In this document: positions 43,617 to 52,568 of the stretch, one piece after another | Layout: every line of letters starts with the position of its first letter | How positions within the stretch are numbered: position 1 is the first letter of the stretch | Source: Streptomyces luteolifulvus | GTDB lineage: Bacteria > Actinomycetota > Actinomycetes > Streptomycetales > Streptomycetaceae | DNA length: 64,000 nucleotides | Assembly: GCF_008806595.1 (NCBI RefSeq) | Contig: NZ_VZRB01000010.1 | Span: forward strand, 124,001 to 188,000 | Reading direction: 5' to 3' | Made by a program: the position numbers and the translations under genes | Notes under the pieces: generated by a model | Told to the model about the DNA's origin: nothing | The model's input: only the letters and a program-made list of their open reading frames with translations | The model's database searches: none

Positions 43617-44033
43617 ATGGGTGTGGCAGCCGGTCCGATCCGTGTGGTGGTGGCCAAGCCGGGACTCGACGGCCACGATCGGGGTGCGAAGGTGATCGCG
43701 CGGGCACTGCGTGACGCCGGGATGGAAGTCATCTACACGGGGCTTCACCAGACCCCCGAGCAGATCGTCGACACCGCGATCCAGGAGGACGCCGATGCGA
43801 TCGGCCTCTCCATCCTCTCCGGTGCCCACAACACGCTGTTCGCGGCGGTGATCGAGCTGCTCCGGGAACGGGACGCGGAGGACATCCTGGTCTTCGGCGG
43901 CGGCATCATCCCCGAGGCGGACATCCCTCCGCTGAAGGAGAAGGGCGTCGCGGAGATCTTCACTCCGGGTGCGACCACGGCGTCGATCGTGGACTGGGTG
44001 CGCGCGAACGCACGGCAGCCGGCAGGGGCGTAG
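43617..44033 (+). CDS. icmB: Stand-alone cobalamin-binding subunit of an acyl-CoA mutase (IcmB-like)
   Basis: A 138-residue B12-binding domain. The base-off/His-on motif is DGHDRGAK (DxHxxG), followed by LSILSGAHN and VFGGGIIP, the second and third corrinoid contacts. As a free subunit of this length it matches the small subunit of isobutyryl-CoA mutase rather than methylmalonyl-CoA mutase, where the domain is fused. It would pair with a large subunit encoded elsewhere to interconvert isobutyryl-CoA and n-butyryl-CoA. The ATG at 43617 has GGAGG 5 bp upstream. Confidence 0.85.
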   Translation: MGVAAGPIRVVVAKPGLDGHDRGAKVIARALRDAGMEVIYTGLHQTPEQIVDTAIQEDADAIGLSILSGAHNTLFAAVIELLRERDAEDILVFGGGIIPEADIPPLKEKGVAEIFTPGATTASIVDWVRANARQPAGA

Positions 44034-44202
44034 GCCTCCGGCGGCGGACCGGCGTTGGGCTCGCGACGCAGCTGCGGGCAGTCGTGCCGCTGGGGCGGCG
44101 CCCGTCCCGCAGAGAGCGGCACCCCGTAGCGCCGGGCTGTGCGTCCCACGCCTCTGGCGCGGCACCGTGCACTGCCTGGCCGAGGCGCACCGGACCCAGC
44201 CT

Positions 44203-45891
44203 TCACTGCGCCCCGAGTTCCTCTGCCATGGCCGCCCGCAACCTCAGCGTCGTGCCGAGCCGTTGGAACGCCTCCGCCCAGTACCCCCCGGCCCCCGGCG
44301 ACGCGTCCTCCCGCTCGTCCGGTATCGCGAGCAGCCCGTCGAGGCGGCTCGCCTCGGACGGGTCGAGGCACCGCTCGGCCAGCCCCATCACTCCACTGAA
44401 ACTCCATGGATAACTCCCCGCGTCCCGAGCGATGTTGAGCGCGTCCACGACAGCCCGCCCGAGCGGCGCAGCCCACGGCACCGCGCACACCCCCAGCAGC
44501 TGAAACGCCTCCGACAGACCGTGCGTCCCGATGAACCCGGCCACCCATTCGGCCCGTTCATCACCGTCGAGCGTGCCGAGCAGCTTCGCGCGCTCGGCCA
44601 GGGACACCGCTCCGGGCCCGCCTGCCTCCGGCGCCGAGGGTGACCCCAGAAGCGCGCGGGCCCACTCGGCGTCCCGCTGCCGCACCGCGGCCCGGCACCA
44701 TGCCGCGTGGAGCTCCCCCTGCCAGTCGTCCGTCACCGGCAGCGCCACTGTCTCCCGGGGCGTACGTCCGCCGAGCCGCCCGGGCCAGGTGCCGAGCGGC
44801 GCAGCCTCCACCAACTGGCCCAGCCACCACGACCGTTCGCCCCGCCCCGCCGGAGCCTTCGCCACGACCCCGTCCCGCTCCATGGCCGCGTCGCACTGGT
44901 GCGGTGCCTCGACGCTGAGGACCGGCGTGCCCCGTGTGTGGTCGACGGCCACGCACGCCCCGGCACGCACCGCCATCCGTGCTGCGAGCGCCGATCCCGG
45001 CAGCGCCGACAGCAACTCCGCCGCCGTCGCCCTCACGTTGCGGCTCCGGTCGGTCAGCGCCTGCTCCAGGAACGGCTCGTCCTCGGGACCCAGACCCGTG
45101 CGCAGCGAGTCGAGGAACATCAGCCGGTCCTCGGCCCGCTCCGTCGACCACGTCGTCGCGAGCAGCTCGCGCGCGGCGCCGGGCTCACGGGCGCGTATCG
45201 CCCCGAGGAGGGCGACCCGTTCGGCGAACAACCCCTCCTGCCACAGCTGCCGTACCCGGTCGGGCTCCTGCGCGGGAGGAAGTGCCGCGCCACCGCCGGG
45301 TGCGGAGCGCAGCGCGAACCTCCAGTCCGGGTTCAGCCGGGCGAGCCACACGGCGCGCGGCCCCGCGAACATCAGCGCAGCCGGCCGCAGGTCCGTACGT
45401 CCCCGAGCCGCGTCCAGCAACGCCGGTACCGTCTCCGGGGGCGGCGCGTAGCCACGCGCGTTCGCGGCCGCCAGCCACTGCGGGAGCAGTTCCAGGAGGT
45501 CCGGCGTCGTGCCTCTGCGGCCACCGCCCGTGCCCGGCCGGTCGGCCAGCAGCATGGCGAGCCTGCGGGCCGCCGCCGCGGGCAGCGGCGGACGCGGGTC
45601 CTCGGGAGCCGGCTGCGGACGCTCCGCCGCCCGCACCGCCCGCAGCCCGGCACGCCGTCGTACGGTCTCCACGGCCGCCGCGTCCAGTAGTGCCACCGGG
45701 GCCTCCCGGCCCGGCGGCGTGCGCCGTTCCGTTCCCAGCAGGGCGGCGGTGACGAGTTCCTCCCAAGCACTCGGCGCGGGCGAGTTCACCCAATCCGCCG
45801 AAGCCGTTGCATCCGCCGAAGCCGCCGAAGCCGTCGCATCTGACGAATCCACAGCAGCTGTCGCAGCCGCTGAAGCGGGGGCCCTGTTCAT
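44203..45891 (-). CDS. DUF5691 family protein
   Basis: A 562-residue protein with an Ala/Ser-rich N-terminus (repeats of ATASA). Then comes WEELVTAALLGTERR, a typical opening of the DUF5691 family, followed by helical repeat-like segments (RNVRATAAELLSALPGSALAARM) suggestive of HEAT-type packing. No catalytic motif. The ATG at 45891 has AAAGGAA 6-7 bp upstream. It follows the SWIM gene 58 bp downstream on the same strand, and the pair is divergent from the MoxR/DUF5682/VWA arm. Probably a scaffold or substrate-recognition component. Confidence 0.8.
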   Translation of the reverse strand: MNRAPASAAATAAVDSSDATASAASADATASADWVNSPAPSAWEELVTAALLGTERRTPPGREAPVALLDAAAVETVRRRAGLRAVRAAERPQPAPEDPRPPLPAAAARRLAMLLADRPGTGGGRRGTTPDLLELLPQWLAAANARGYAPPPETVPALLDAARGRTDLRPAALMFAGPRAVWLARLNPDWRFALRSAPGGGAALPPAQEPDRVRQLWQEGLFAERVALLGAIRAREPGAARELLATTWSTERAEDRLMFLDSLRTGLGPEDEPFLEQALTDRSRNVRATAAELLSALPGSALAARMAVRAGACVAVDHTRGTPVLSVEAPHQCDAAMERDGVVAKAPAGRGERSWWLGQLVEAAPLGTWPGRLGGRTPRETVALPVTDDWQGELHAAWCRAAVRQRDAEWARALLGSPSAPEAGGPGAVSLAERAKLLGTLDGDERAEWVAGFIGTHGLSEAFQLLGVCAVPWAAPLGRAVVDALNIARDAGSYPWSFSGVMGLAERCLDPSEASRLDGLLAIPDEREDASPGAGGYWAEAFQRLGTTLRLRAAMAEELGAQ

Positions 45892-45949
45892 GCGGTTCCT
45901 TTCCGTCGGGGTTCGCGGAGTCTGCCGAAGGCGGTTCGCCGGGCGGTGT

Positions 45950-47302
45950 TCAGCACAGCGGCACCGCCTCGCCCGCGCCCGCGGGCCAGGCCGCCAGCGG
46001 GGTGAAGCCACGGTGGCCGCACTCGCCGAACACCTTGACCGGGGCGCCGCCCGAGAGGGCAACCAGGCGCCACAGGCCGGGACGGGAGCACGCCGAGGGA
46101 GTGAGTGGCAGCGCCGAGCCGCGATCAGCGTCCGCCAGCTGCCACGAGCCTGCGTCCGGTGTCGGTACGACGCCGTCCAGCGTCACCGGGACCGAGTCCA
46201 GCCACGGGTCGTCCCGCAGGGCCTCGCCGTAGCGCGCCGCCGCCTGGGCCGCCGTCACCCCCCGCGGCCGGATCGCCGCCGGCGCGGGCGGCGCGAACTG
46301 CTCACCCAGCGCGGCCCGCAGCTGCCCGGCACCCGGATAGGCGGACACCTCGGCCTCCAGGGCCAGCCCCACCGGCAGCGCGAGTTCCGGCGCGCGGCCG
46401 GCCGCGCCATAAGAGAGGAGCAGCGCCGTACGGTCCGACTCGGCGCCGTACAGCCAGATCCGACGGGTCGTCAGGCGTGCGTCCGACGTGTCGTACTGCG
46501 CGAGGACCAGCCAGCGGTCCCGCAGCGGAGGGCCGTCCGCCGAGCCGGGCAGGCCGACGCGTGAACCGACCGTCGCCGCCAGGTCGTCCGGGAGCCGCTC
46601 GCGCCGCAGCCAGCCCTGGTCCAGGAGGTGCAGCAACGCGCACTCCTCCAGCAGGCGCACCGGCCAACCGGGACCGGAGGATGGAATCGCCCCCAACTCC
46701 CTTACCCGGCCAGCCAGTCCGGGAGCCTGCGCGTCGACCATCCGGGCCGCCGTCTCCTCCCACAGCCCGTACCCCGCCTGCTCCGCGCCGGCCAGCCCGC
46801 CCCGCAGCAGATCGGTCAGCCGCTGCTCCAGCTCCGCCGCCCCGGCGGTGATCCGCTCGGCCCGCCGCTGCGCCCTGCGCCGCGCCGCCTCCGGATCACC
46901 CGGGGCGGAGGAACCGGACGCCCCCGCCGCGCGTTTCTCCTCCGCACGCTTCCGCCTGCCCGCTCTCCACTGCTCCGCCCACTCCGGCGGCTCGGCCGAC
47001 GGCACCGCGCCGTCCCCGCCCGCCCACAGCAGCAGCAGTCCGAGCGCGTGCTTGCACGGGAACTTGCGGCTCGGGCAACTGCACTTGTACGCGGGACCGG
47101 CCGCGTCCGCGATGTCTATGACCGTCTGATACGGCTTGCTTCCACTGCCCTTGCACAGCCCCCACACCGTCCCCTCGTCGGAACTGCCCGCCTCGGACCA
47201 CGGCCCTGCCGCGCCGAGTTTGCTTCCGGCTTTGCGCGACGCGGCGTCAGGCGCCAGTGCCAGCACCTGATCCGCCGTCCAGCGCACCCCCTGCTGAGTC
47301 AT
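45950..47302 (-). CDS. SWIM zinc-finger protein
   Basis: A 450-residue protein. The N-terminal SWIM motif YKCSCPSRKFPCKHALGLLLL (CxC...CxH) binds zinc and in other proteins contacts DNA or protein. A basic helical linker rich in Arg/Ala/Glu (RRKRAEEKRAAGASG) follows, then a beta-rich C-terminal half (RDRWLVLAQYDTSD, RRIWLYGAESDRTALLLSYG). The ATG at 47302 (TQQGVRWTADQVLALAPD) is preferred on content, though its SD is weak. First gene of the left arm of the cassette, divergent from the MoxR gene with 144 bp between. Confidence 0.85.
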   Translation of the reverse strand: MTQQGVRWTADQVLALAPDAASRKAGSKLGAAGPWSEAGSSDEGTVWGLCKGSGSKPYQTVIDIADAAGPAYKCSCPSRKFPCKHALGLLLLWAGGDGAVPSAEPPEWAEQWRAGRRKRAEEKRAAGASGSSAPGDPEAARRRAQRRAERITAGAAELEQRLTDLLRGGLAGAEQAGYGLWEETAARMVDAQAPGLAGRVRELGAIPSSGPGWPVRLLEECALLHLLDQGWLRRERLPDDLAATVGSRVGLPGSADGPPLRDRWLVLAQYDTSDARLTTRRIWLYGAESDRTALLLSYGAAGRAPELALPVGLALEAEVSAYPGAGQLRAALGEQFAPPAPAAIRPRGVTAAQAAARYGEALRDDPWLDSVPVTLDGVVPTPDAGSWQLADADRGSALPLTPSACSRPGLWRLVALSGGAPVKVFGECGHRGFTPLAAWPAGAGEAVPLC

Positions 47303-47446
47303 GCCATCGAAGGTAGATCCCACCACTGACAATCGACCCCGGCTCAGCCCTCGCGAGGGCGTTTTCGCAGGTCAGAACGCATTGTCAGTGCCGTGGTGCA
47401 CGGTAGACACCAGACCGAACCGGCCGAGCTGGAGGGGGCCTCAGCC

Positions 47447-48577
47447 ATGTCTGTGTCCGTTGATCCCATGTCCGTGGAAGCACGTGAGAACGAGTCGGCC
47501 GAAGCGTTGCGGCCGCATGCCGAGGACGCCTTCGCCGGTGAACTCGCCGCGCTGGCCGCGCAGGACGACCGGCCGCGCCCGGCCCGCTGGAAGCTGTCGC
47601 CGTGGGCCGTCGCCACCTATCTGCTCGGCGGCACCCTGCCCGACGGCACCGTGATCACACCGAAGTACGTGGGACCGCGCCGCATCGTCGAGGTCGCGGT
47701 CACCACCCTCGCCACTGACCGCGCCCTGCTCCTGCTCGGCGTCCCCGGCACGGCGAAGACCTGGGTGTCGGAGCATCTGGCCGCGGCGGTAAGCGGCGAC
47801 TCGACGCTGCTCGTCCAGGGCACGGCCGGAACCCCGGAGGAGGCGATCCGGTACGGGTGGAACTACGCGCAGTTGCTCGCGCACGGCCCGAGCCGTGACG
47901 CCCTCGTGCCCAGCCCGGTCATGCGGGCCATGGCGGAGGGCATGACGGCCCGTGTCGAGGAGCTGACCCGTATCCCGGCCGATGTGCAGGACACACTCAT
48001 CACGATCCTGTCGGAGAAGACGCTGCCGATACCGGAGCTGGGGCAGGAGGTGCAGGCCGTCCGCGGCTTCAATCTGATCGCCACGGCCAACGACCGCGAC
48101 CGGGGGGTCAACGATCTCTCCAGCGCCCTGCGCCGCCGCTTCAACACGGTGGTGCTGCCGCTGCCGGAGAGCGTCGAGGCCGAGGTCGACATCGTCTCCC
48201 GCCGGGTCGACCAGATCGGGCGTTCGCTCGACCTGCCGGCCCTACCCGACGGCATCGACGAGATCCGGCGTGTGGTGACCGTCTTCCGCGAGCTGCGCGA
48301 CGGCGTCACCTCCGACGGCCGTACGAAGGTGAAGTCGCCCAGCGGCACGCTGTCGACCGCCGAGGCCATCTCCGTCGTCACCAACGGCCTCGCCCTGGCC
48401 GCCCACTTCGGCGACGGAGTCCTGCGGGCCGGTGACGTCGCCGCGGGCATCCTCGGCGCCGTCGTGCGCGACCCGGCGGCCGACCGCGTCGTCTGGCAGG
48501 AGTACCTGGAGGCGGTCGTTCGCGAGCGCGACGGCTGGACGGACTTCTACCGGGCCTGCCGGGAGGTGAGCGCGTGA
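47447..48577 (+). CDS. MoxR-family AAA+ ATPase
   Basis: A 376-residue AAA+ protein: Walker A LLLGVPGTAKTWVSEHLA, a pore/insert region, a Walker B-like segment (PADVQDTLITILSEK), sensor 1 FNLIATANDRDRG and an Arg finger in LSSALRRRFNTVVLPLP. MoxR ATPases remodel partners through VWA-domain proteins, and such a protein is encoded downstream. The ATG at 47447 has GGAGGGGG upstream. Its stop overlaps the GTG of a 42-codon ORF (GTGA), which in turn overlaps DUF5682. Confidence 0.92.
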   Translation: MSVSVDPMSVEARENESAEALRPHAEDAFAGELAALAAQDDRPRPARWKLSPWAVATYLLGGTLPDGTVITPKYVGPRRIVEVAVTTLATDRALLLLGVPGTAKTWVSEHLAAAVSGDSTLLVQGTAGTPEEAIRYGWNYAQLLAHGPSRDALVPSPVMRAMAEGMTARVEELTRIPADVQDTLITILSEKTLPIPELGQEVQAVRGFNLIATANDRDRGVNDLSSALRRRFNTVVLPLPESVEAEVDIVSRRVDQIGRSLDLPALPDGIDEIRRVVTVFRELRDGVTSDGRTKVKSPSGTLSTAEAISVVTNGLALAAHFGDGVLRAGDVAAGILGAVVRDPAADRVVWQEYLEAVVRERDGWTDFYRACREVSA

Positions 48578-48702
48578 ACGACAGCCGACGGGGGCTCCGC
48601 GGCGGACGTGCCACGGAGGGCGGCCGCGAGGCCGTGACGTACGGCAGGAATGTCAACGGGGACGACTCCACTTGGTCCCGGAGGGAGAGGGGGACGGCGT
48701 GA
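48574..48702 (+). CDS. 42-residue microprotein/coupling ORF between MoxR and DUF5682
   Basis: The GTG at 48574 overlaps the MoxR stop (GTGA, 48574-48577). The frame reads VNDSRRGLRGGRATEGG, REAVTYGRNVNGDDSTWSRR, ERGTA and ends with TGA at 48700-48702, again overlapping the DUF5682 GTG (GTGA, 48699-48702). GC at third codon positions is about 88 percent (37 of 42). The doubly overlapped frame bridges an otherwise 121-bp gap, consistent with translational coupling. The peptide is basic and shows no known motif. It may be a true subunit or only a coupling device. Confidence 0.5.
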   Translation: MNDSRRGLRGGRATEGGREAVTYGRNVNGDDSTWSRRERGTA

Positions 48703-51197
48703 CAGGCGCTGACGAGTCCGGGAGCCGGCGGCCCGGTGCGGGACCGCTGCTGCTCGGCGTGCGGCACCACGGGCCGGGGTCGGCGCGGGCCGTGCGCGCG
48801 GCGCTGGCCGCGGCCAGGCCGCAGGCCGTGCTGATCGAGGGTCCGCCCGAGGCCGACAGCCTGATCCCGCTGGCCGCCGACGAGGACATGCGGCCGCCGG
48901 TCGCCCTCCTCGCCCACGCCGTGGACGAGCCCGGCCGCTCGGCGTTCTGGCCGCTGGCCGAGTTCTCCCCGGAATGGGTCGCCATCCGCTGGGCCCTGGA
49001 ACACGACGTCCCGGCCCGCTTCATCGATCTCCCGGCCACGCACACGCTGGCCTGGGGAAAGGACACGGAGGAAGCGCTGAACGACGCGCCCGAGAGGCCC
49101 GGCGCCCGCGAACCCGCGGTCGTGTGCGAGGACGACGACATGCACGCGACCCGTCTCGCCGTCCGGGTCGATCCGCTCGCCGTGCTCGCCGAGACCGCCG
49201 GCTACGACGACCCCGAGCGCTGGTGGGAGGACGTCGTCGAGCACCGGGGACCGGGCGACGGGGACGCGTTCGCGCCGTTCGGTGCGCTCGAGGAGGCCAT
49301 GGGGGCGCTGCGGGAGACGTACGGCAGCGGGGGACACGACCGGGATCTCGTGCGGGAGGCGCATATGCGGCTCCAGGTGCGGGCCGCGCAGCGCGAGTTC
49401 GGGGACGGCGTGGCGGTGGTGTGCGGGGCCTGGCACGTGCCCGCGCTGCGGAGGAAGACCACCGTCGTCGCCGACCGGGCGCTGCTGAAGGGCCTGCCCA
49501 AGGTCAAGGCGGACATGACCTGGGTGCCGTGGACCCACCGCAGGCTCTCCAGGGTCAGCGGCTACGGAGCGGGCATCGACTCGCCGGGCTGGTACGGACA
49601 TCTGTTCGGTGTGCCGGACCGGCCCGTCGAGCGGTGGATGACCAAGGTGGCCGGGCTGCTGCGGGCCGAGGACCGTCTCGTCTCCTCGGCGCATGTCATC
49701 GAGGCGGTGCGGCTGGCCGAGACGCTCGCCGCGATGCGCGGCCGCCCGCTGCCGGGCCTGAGCGAGACCACCGACGCGGTGCGGTCGGTGATGTGCGACG
49801 GCTCGGACGTGCCGCTGGCCCTGGTGCACGACCGGCTGGTGGTCGGGGACGTGCTGGGGGAGGTGCCGCGGAGCGCGCCCGCGGTGCCCTTGCAGCGCGA
49901 CCTCGACCGGGTCCAGCGCAGACTGCGGCTCAAACCGGAGGCGCTGGAGCGCGAGTTGGAGCTCGACCTGCGCAAGGAGACCGACGCCGAGCGCAGCCGG
50001 CTGCTGCACCGGCTGCGGCTGCTCGGCGTCGCCTGGGGCGAGCCGGTCGCCTCGCGCGGCAGCACCGGCACATTCCGGGAGACGTGGCGGCTGCGGTGGG
50101 AGCCCGAGCTGTCCGTGCGGGTCGCCGAGGCGGGGGTGTGGGGTACCACCGTGCCGGCCGCGGCGACCGCCAAGGCGGAAGCCGATGCCGTCGCCGCGCA
50201 GGCCCTGGCCGAGGTCACCGCGCTGGCCGAGCGCTGTCTGCTGGCCGAACTGCCCGACGCGCTGCCGGTGGTGATGAGGGTCCTCGCCGACCGGGCGGCG
50301 CTCGACGCGGACGTCGGCCACCTTGCCCAAGCCCTGCCGGCCCTGGTCCGCTCCCTGCGCTACGGCGATGTACGCGGCACGGACACCCAGGCCCTGGCAG
50401 AGGTCGCCGCGGGCCTCGCCGAGCGGATCTTCGTCGGCCTGCCCCCGGCCTGCGCCGCGCTCGACGCCCACGCGGCCGACGAGATGCGACGCCATGTGGA
50501 CGCGGTGCACGGGGCGGTGGGACTGCTGGGCGATGTTCCGGCAGGGGACGTCTCCGCGCCTGCCGCGCCGGGGCAGGGGGAGGCGGGGGCGGCCGGCGGG
50601 GCTTGTGCAGGGGGTCACCGGGGCCGGCGGCTGCGTGGCCGTTGGAGCGCCGTGCTGCGGGTGTTGTCCGGGCGGGACAGCGTGCCGGGGGTCATTCGGG
50701 GGCGAGCCGTGCGGCTGCTTCTGGACGACGGGGAGTTGGCGCACGACGAGGCGGCGCGGCTGATGGGGCTCGTGCTGTCGCCGGGGACGCCGCCGCAGGA
50801 CGCGGCCGCGTGGATCGAGGGCTTCGTGGGCGGCGGCTCCGGCGGCGGGATGCTGCTCGTGCACGACGAGCGACTGCTCGGACTGGTCGACGCCTGGCTG
50901 ACCGGCGTGCCGGCGGAGGCGTTCACGGATGTGCTGCCGCTGCTGCGGCGGACCTTCTCGGCGTACGAACCGGGGGTGCGCCGGACCCTGGGCGAGCTGG
51001 TCCGGCGGGGACCGGGCGCGCGGGGGAGCGCGACGACCGCCGGTTCCGGCATACCCGGCTTCGCAGCCGACCTCGACCCCGGCCGCGCGGACGCCGTACT
51101 GCCGGTGCTGCGGCTGCTGCTGGGCCTGGACGGAGACGAAGGCACCGGGAACAACGCGACCGAGGACGACAACAACCTGGCGGAGGCGGGCAGATGA
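48699..51197 (+). CDS. DUF5682 family protein (TraB/ChaN-like N-terminus)
   Basis: An 832-residue protein. The N-terminus LLLGVRHHGPGSARAVRAALAAARPQ..LIEGPPEAD places a GxxHxGPG strand and an EGP motif as in TraB/Tiki/ChaN-type folds, where conserved His and Glu residues bind metal; the later CGAWHVPALRRKTT adds another His. The remainder is long helical regions (RDLDRVQRRLRLKPEALERELELDLRKE). The GTG at 48699 has GGGGGA at 4-5 bp. The end overlaps the VWA gene (ATGA). The enzyme-like N-terminus suggests hydrolytic activity under MoxR/VWA control, which is inference. Confidence 0.85.
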   Translation: MTGADESGSRRPGAGPLLLGVRHHGPGSARAVRAALAAARPQAVLIEGPPEADSLIPLAADEDMRPPVALLAHAVDEPGRSAFWPLAEFSPEWVAIRWALEHDVPARFIDLPATHTLAWGKDTEEALNDAPERPGAREPAVVCEDDDMHATRLAVRVDPLAVLAETAGYDDPERWWEDVVEHRGPGDGDAFAPFGALEEAMGALRETYGSGGHDRDLVREAHMRLQVRAAQREFGDGVAVVCGAWHVPALRRKTTVVADRALLKGLPKVKADMTWVPWTHRRLSRVSGYGAGIDSPGWYGHLFGVPDRPVERWMTKVAGLLRAEDRLVSSAHVIEAVRLAETLAAMRGRPLPGLSETTDAVRSVMCDGSDVPLALVHDRLVVGDVLGEVPRSAPAVPLQRDLDRVQRRLRLKPEALERELELDLRKETDAERSRLLHRLRLLGVAWGEPVASRGSTGTFRETWRLRWEPELSVRVAEAGVWGTTVPAAATAKAEADAVAAQALAEVTALAERCLLAELPDALPVVMRVLADRAALDADVGHLAQALPALVRSLRYGDVRGTDTQALAEVAAGLAERIFVGLPPACAALDAHAADEMRRHVDAVHGAVGLLGDVPAGDVSAPAAPGQGEAGAAGGACAGGHRGRRLRGRWSAVLRVLSGRDSVPGVIRGRAVRLLLDDGELAHDEAARLMGLVLSPGTPPQDAAAWIEGFVGGGSGGGMLLVHDERLLGLVDAWLTGVPAEAFTDVLPLLRRTFSAYEPGVRRTLGELVRRGPGARGSATTAGSGIPGFAADLDPGRADAVLPVLRLLLGLDGDEGTGNNATEDDNNLAEAGR

Positions 51198-52360
51198 CGA
51201 CGACCGTGCCGATGGATCCGGCGCAGGAGCGGCTGCGGCGCTGGCGGCTCGTCCTCGGGGGCGACGCGGCCGACGGCACCGGGTGCGCGCTCTCCGGGCA
51301 GGACGCCGCGATGGACGGGACACTTGCCGCGCTCTACGGAAAGGGGGACAAGCCGCAGACGGGGCGGGACCGTTCGGCGGGGCTCGGCGCGTCGGCGCCG
51401 TCCGTGGCGCGCTGGCTCGGCGACATCCGCACGTACTTCCCGTCCTCCGTCGTGCAGGTCATGCAGCGCGACGCCATCGACCGGCTCGGGCTGTCCACGC
51501 TGCTCCTCGAGCCGGAGATGCTGGAGGCGGTGGAGGCCGACGTGCACCTCGTCGGCACACTGCTCTCCCTCAACAAGGCGATGCCGGAGACCACCAAGGA
51601 GACGGCAAGAGCCGTCGTACGCAAGGTCGTCGAGGACCTGGAGAAGCGGCTCGCCACCCGGACCCGCGCGACGCTCACCGGCGCGCTCGACCGCAGTGCC
51701 CGTATCAACCGGCCCCGCCACCACGACATCGACTGGAACCGCACGATCGCGGCCAACCTCAAGCACTACCTGCCGGAGTACAGGACGATCGTGCCGGAGC
51801 GGCTCATCGGATACGGGCGGGCGTCCCAGTCCGTGAAGAAGGAGGTCGTCCTCTGCATCGACCAGTCGGGGTCGATGGCGGCGTCCGTCGTGTACGCGTC
51901 CGTGTTCGGGGCGGTGCTGGCGTCCATGCGGTCGATCAGCACACGGCTCGTCGTCTTCGACACGTCCGTGGTCGACCTCACCGACCAGCTCGACGACCCG
52001 GTCGACGTCCTCTTCGGCACACAACTGGGGGGCGGTACGGACATCAACCGGGCGCTCGCGTACTGCCAGTCGCAGATCACCCGGCCCGCGGAGACGGTGG
52101 TCGTGCTGATCAGCGACCTCTACGAAGGGGGGATCCGGGACGAGATGCTCAAGCGGGTCGCGGCGATGAAGGCGTCGGGAGTGCAGTTCGTGGCGCTGCT
52201 CGCGCTGTCGGACGAGGGGGCGCCCGCGTACGACAGGGAGCACGCGGCGGCGCTCGCCGCGCTGGGTGCGCCGGCTTTCGCCTGTACCCCCGACCTGTTC
52301 CCGGAGGTGATGGCGGCGGCGATCGAGAAGCGGCCGCTTCCGATACCGGACACCGCGTGA
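51194..52360 (+). CDS. VWA (CoxE-like) domain protein
   Basis: A 388-residue protein with an N-terminal helical half and a C-terminal von Willebrand A domain. The MIDAS motif is complete: DQSGSM (DxSxS), the Thr in LGGGTDINRAL and the Asp in LISDLYEGG. VWA proteins next to MoxR ATPases act as metal-dependent adaptors between ATPase and client. The ATG at 51194 overlaps the DUF5682 stop (ATGA) and has GGAGG 7 bp upstream. Its own stop lies within a terminator hairpin, ending the operon. Confidence 0.93.
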   Translation: MTTTVPMDPAQERLRRWRLVLGGDAADGTGCALSGQDAAMDGTLAALYGKGDKPQTGRDRSAGLGASAPSVARWLGDIRTYFPSSVVQVMQRDAIDRLGLSTLLLEPEMLEAVEADVHLVGTLLSLNKAMPETTKETARAVVRKVVEDLEKRLATRTRATLTGALDRSARINRPRHHDIDWNRTIAANLKHYLPEYRTIVPERLIGYGRASQSVKKEVVLCIDQSGSMAASVVYASVFGAVLASMRSISTRLVVFDTSVVDLTDQLDDPVDVLFGTQLGGGTDINRALAYCQSQITRPAETVVVLISDLYEGGIRDEMLKRVAAMKASGVQFVALLALSDEGAPAYDREHAAALAALGAPAFACTPDLFPEVMAAAIEKRPLPIPDTA

Positions 52361-52367
52361 GCGGTGT
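52350..52367 (+). terminator. Terminator embedding the VWA stop codon
   Basis: ACACCGC/GCGGTGT around GTGA. The TGA stop (52358-52360) is in the loop. Confidence 0.5.
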
Positions 52368-52568
52368 GGGGTCTGGGGTGCCTGTCGACGATTTGTCGAC
52401 CTGGTGGCGTCTTGCTTCGGCCAGCAAAACGGACATGACTACCCATCGGTAACGGAGGGCTTGCGCAACCTCCTGAGTCCCGTGCGAGGATCGACGCCCG
52501 TCAGCGGTGTGCCGCCGCTTCGCTCACGCAGCTCCGTTCTGTTCCGCCGCACGGGAGGACCTCCCTTC

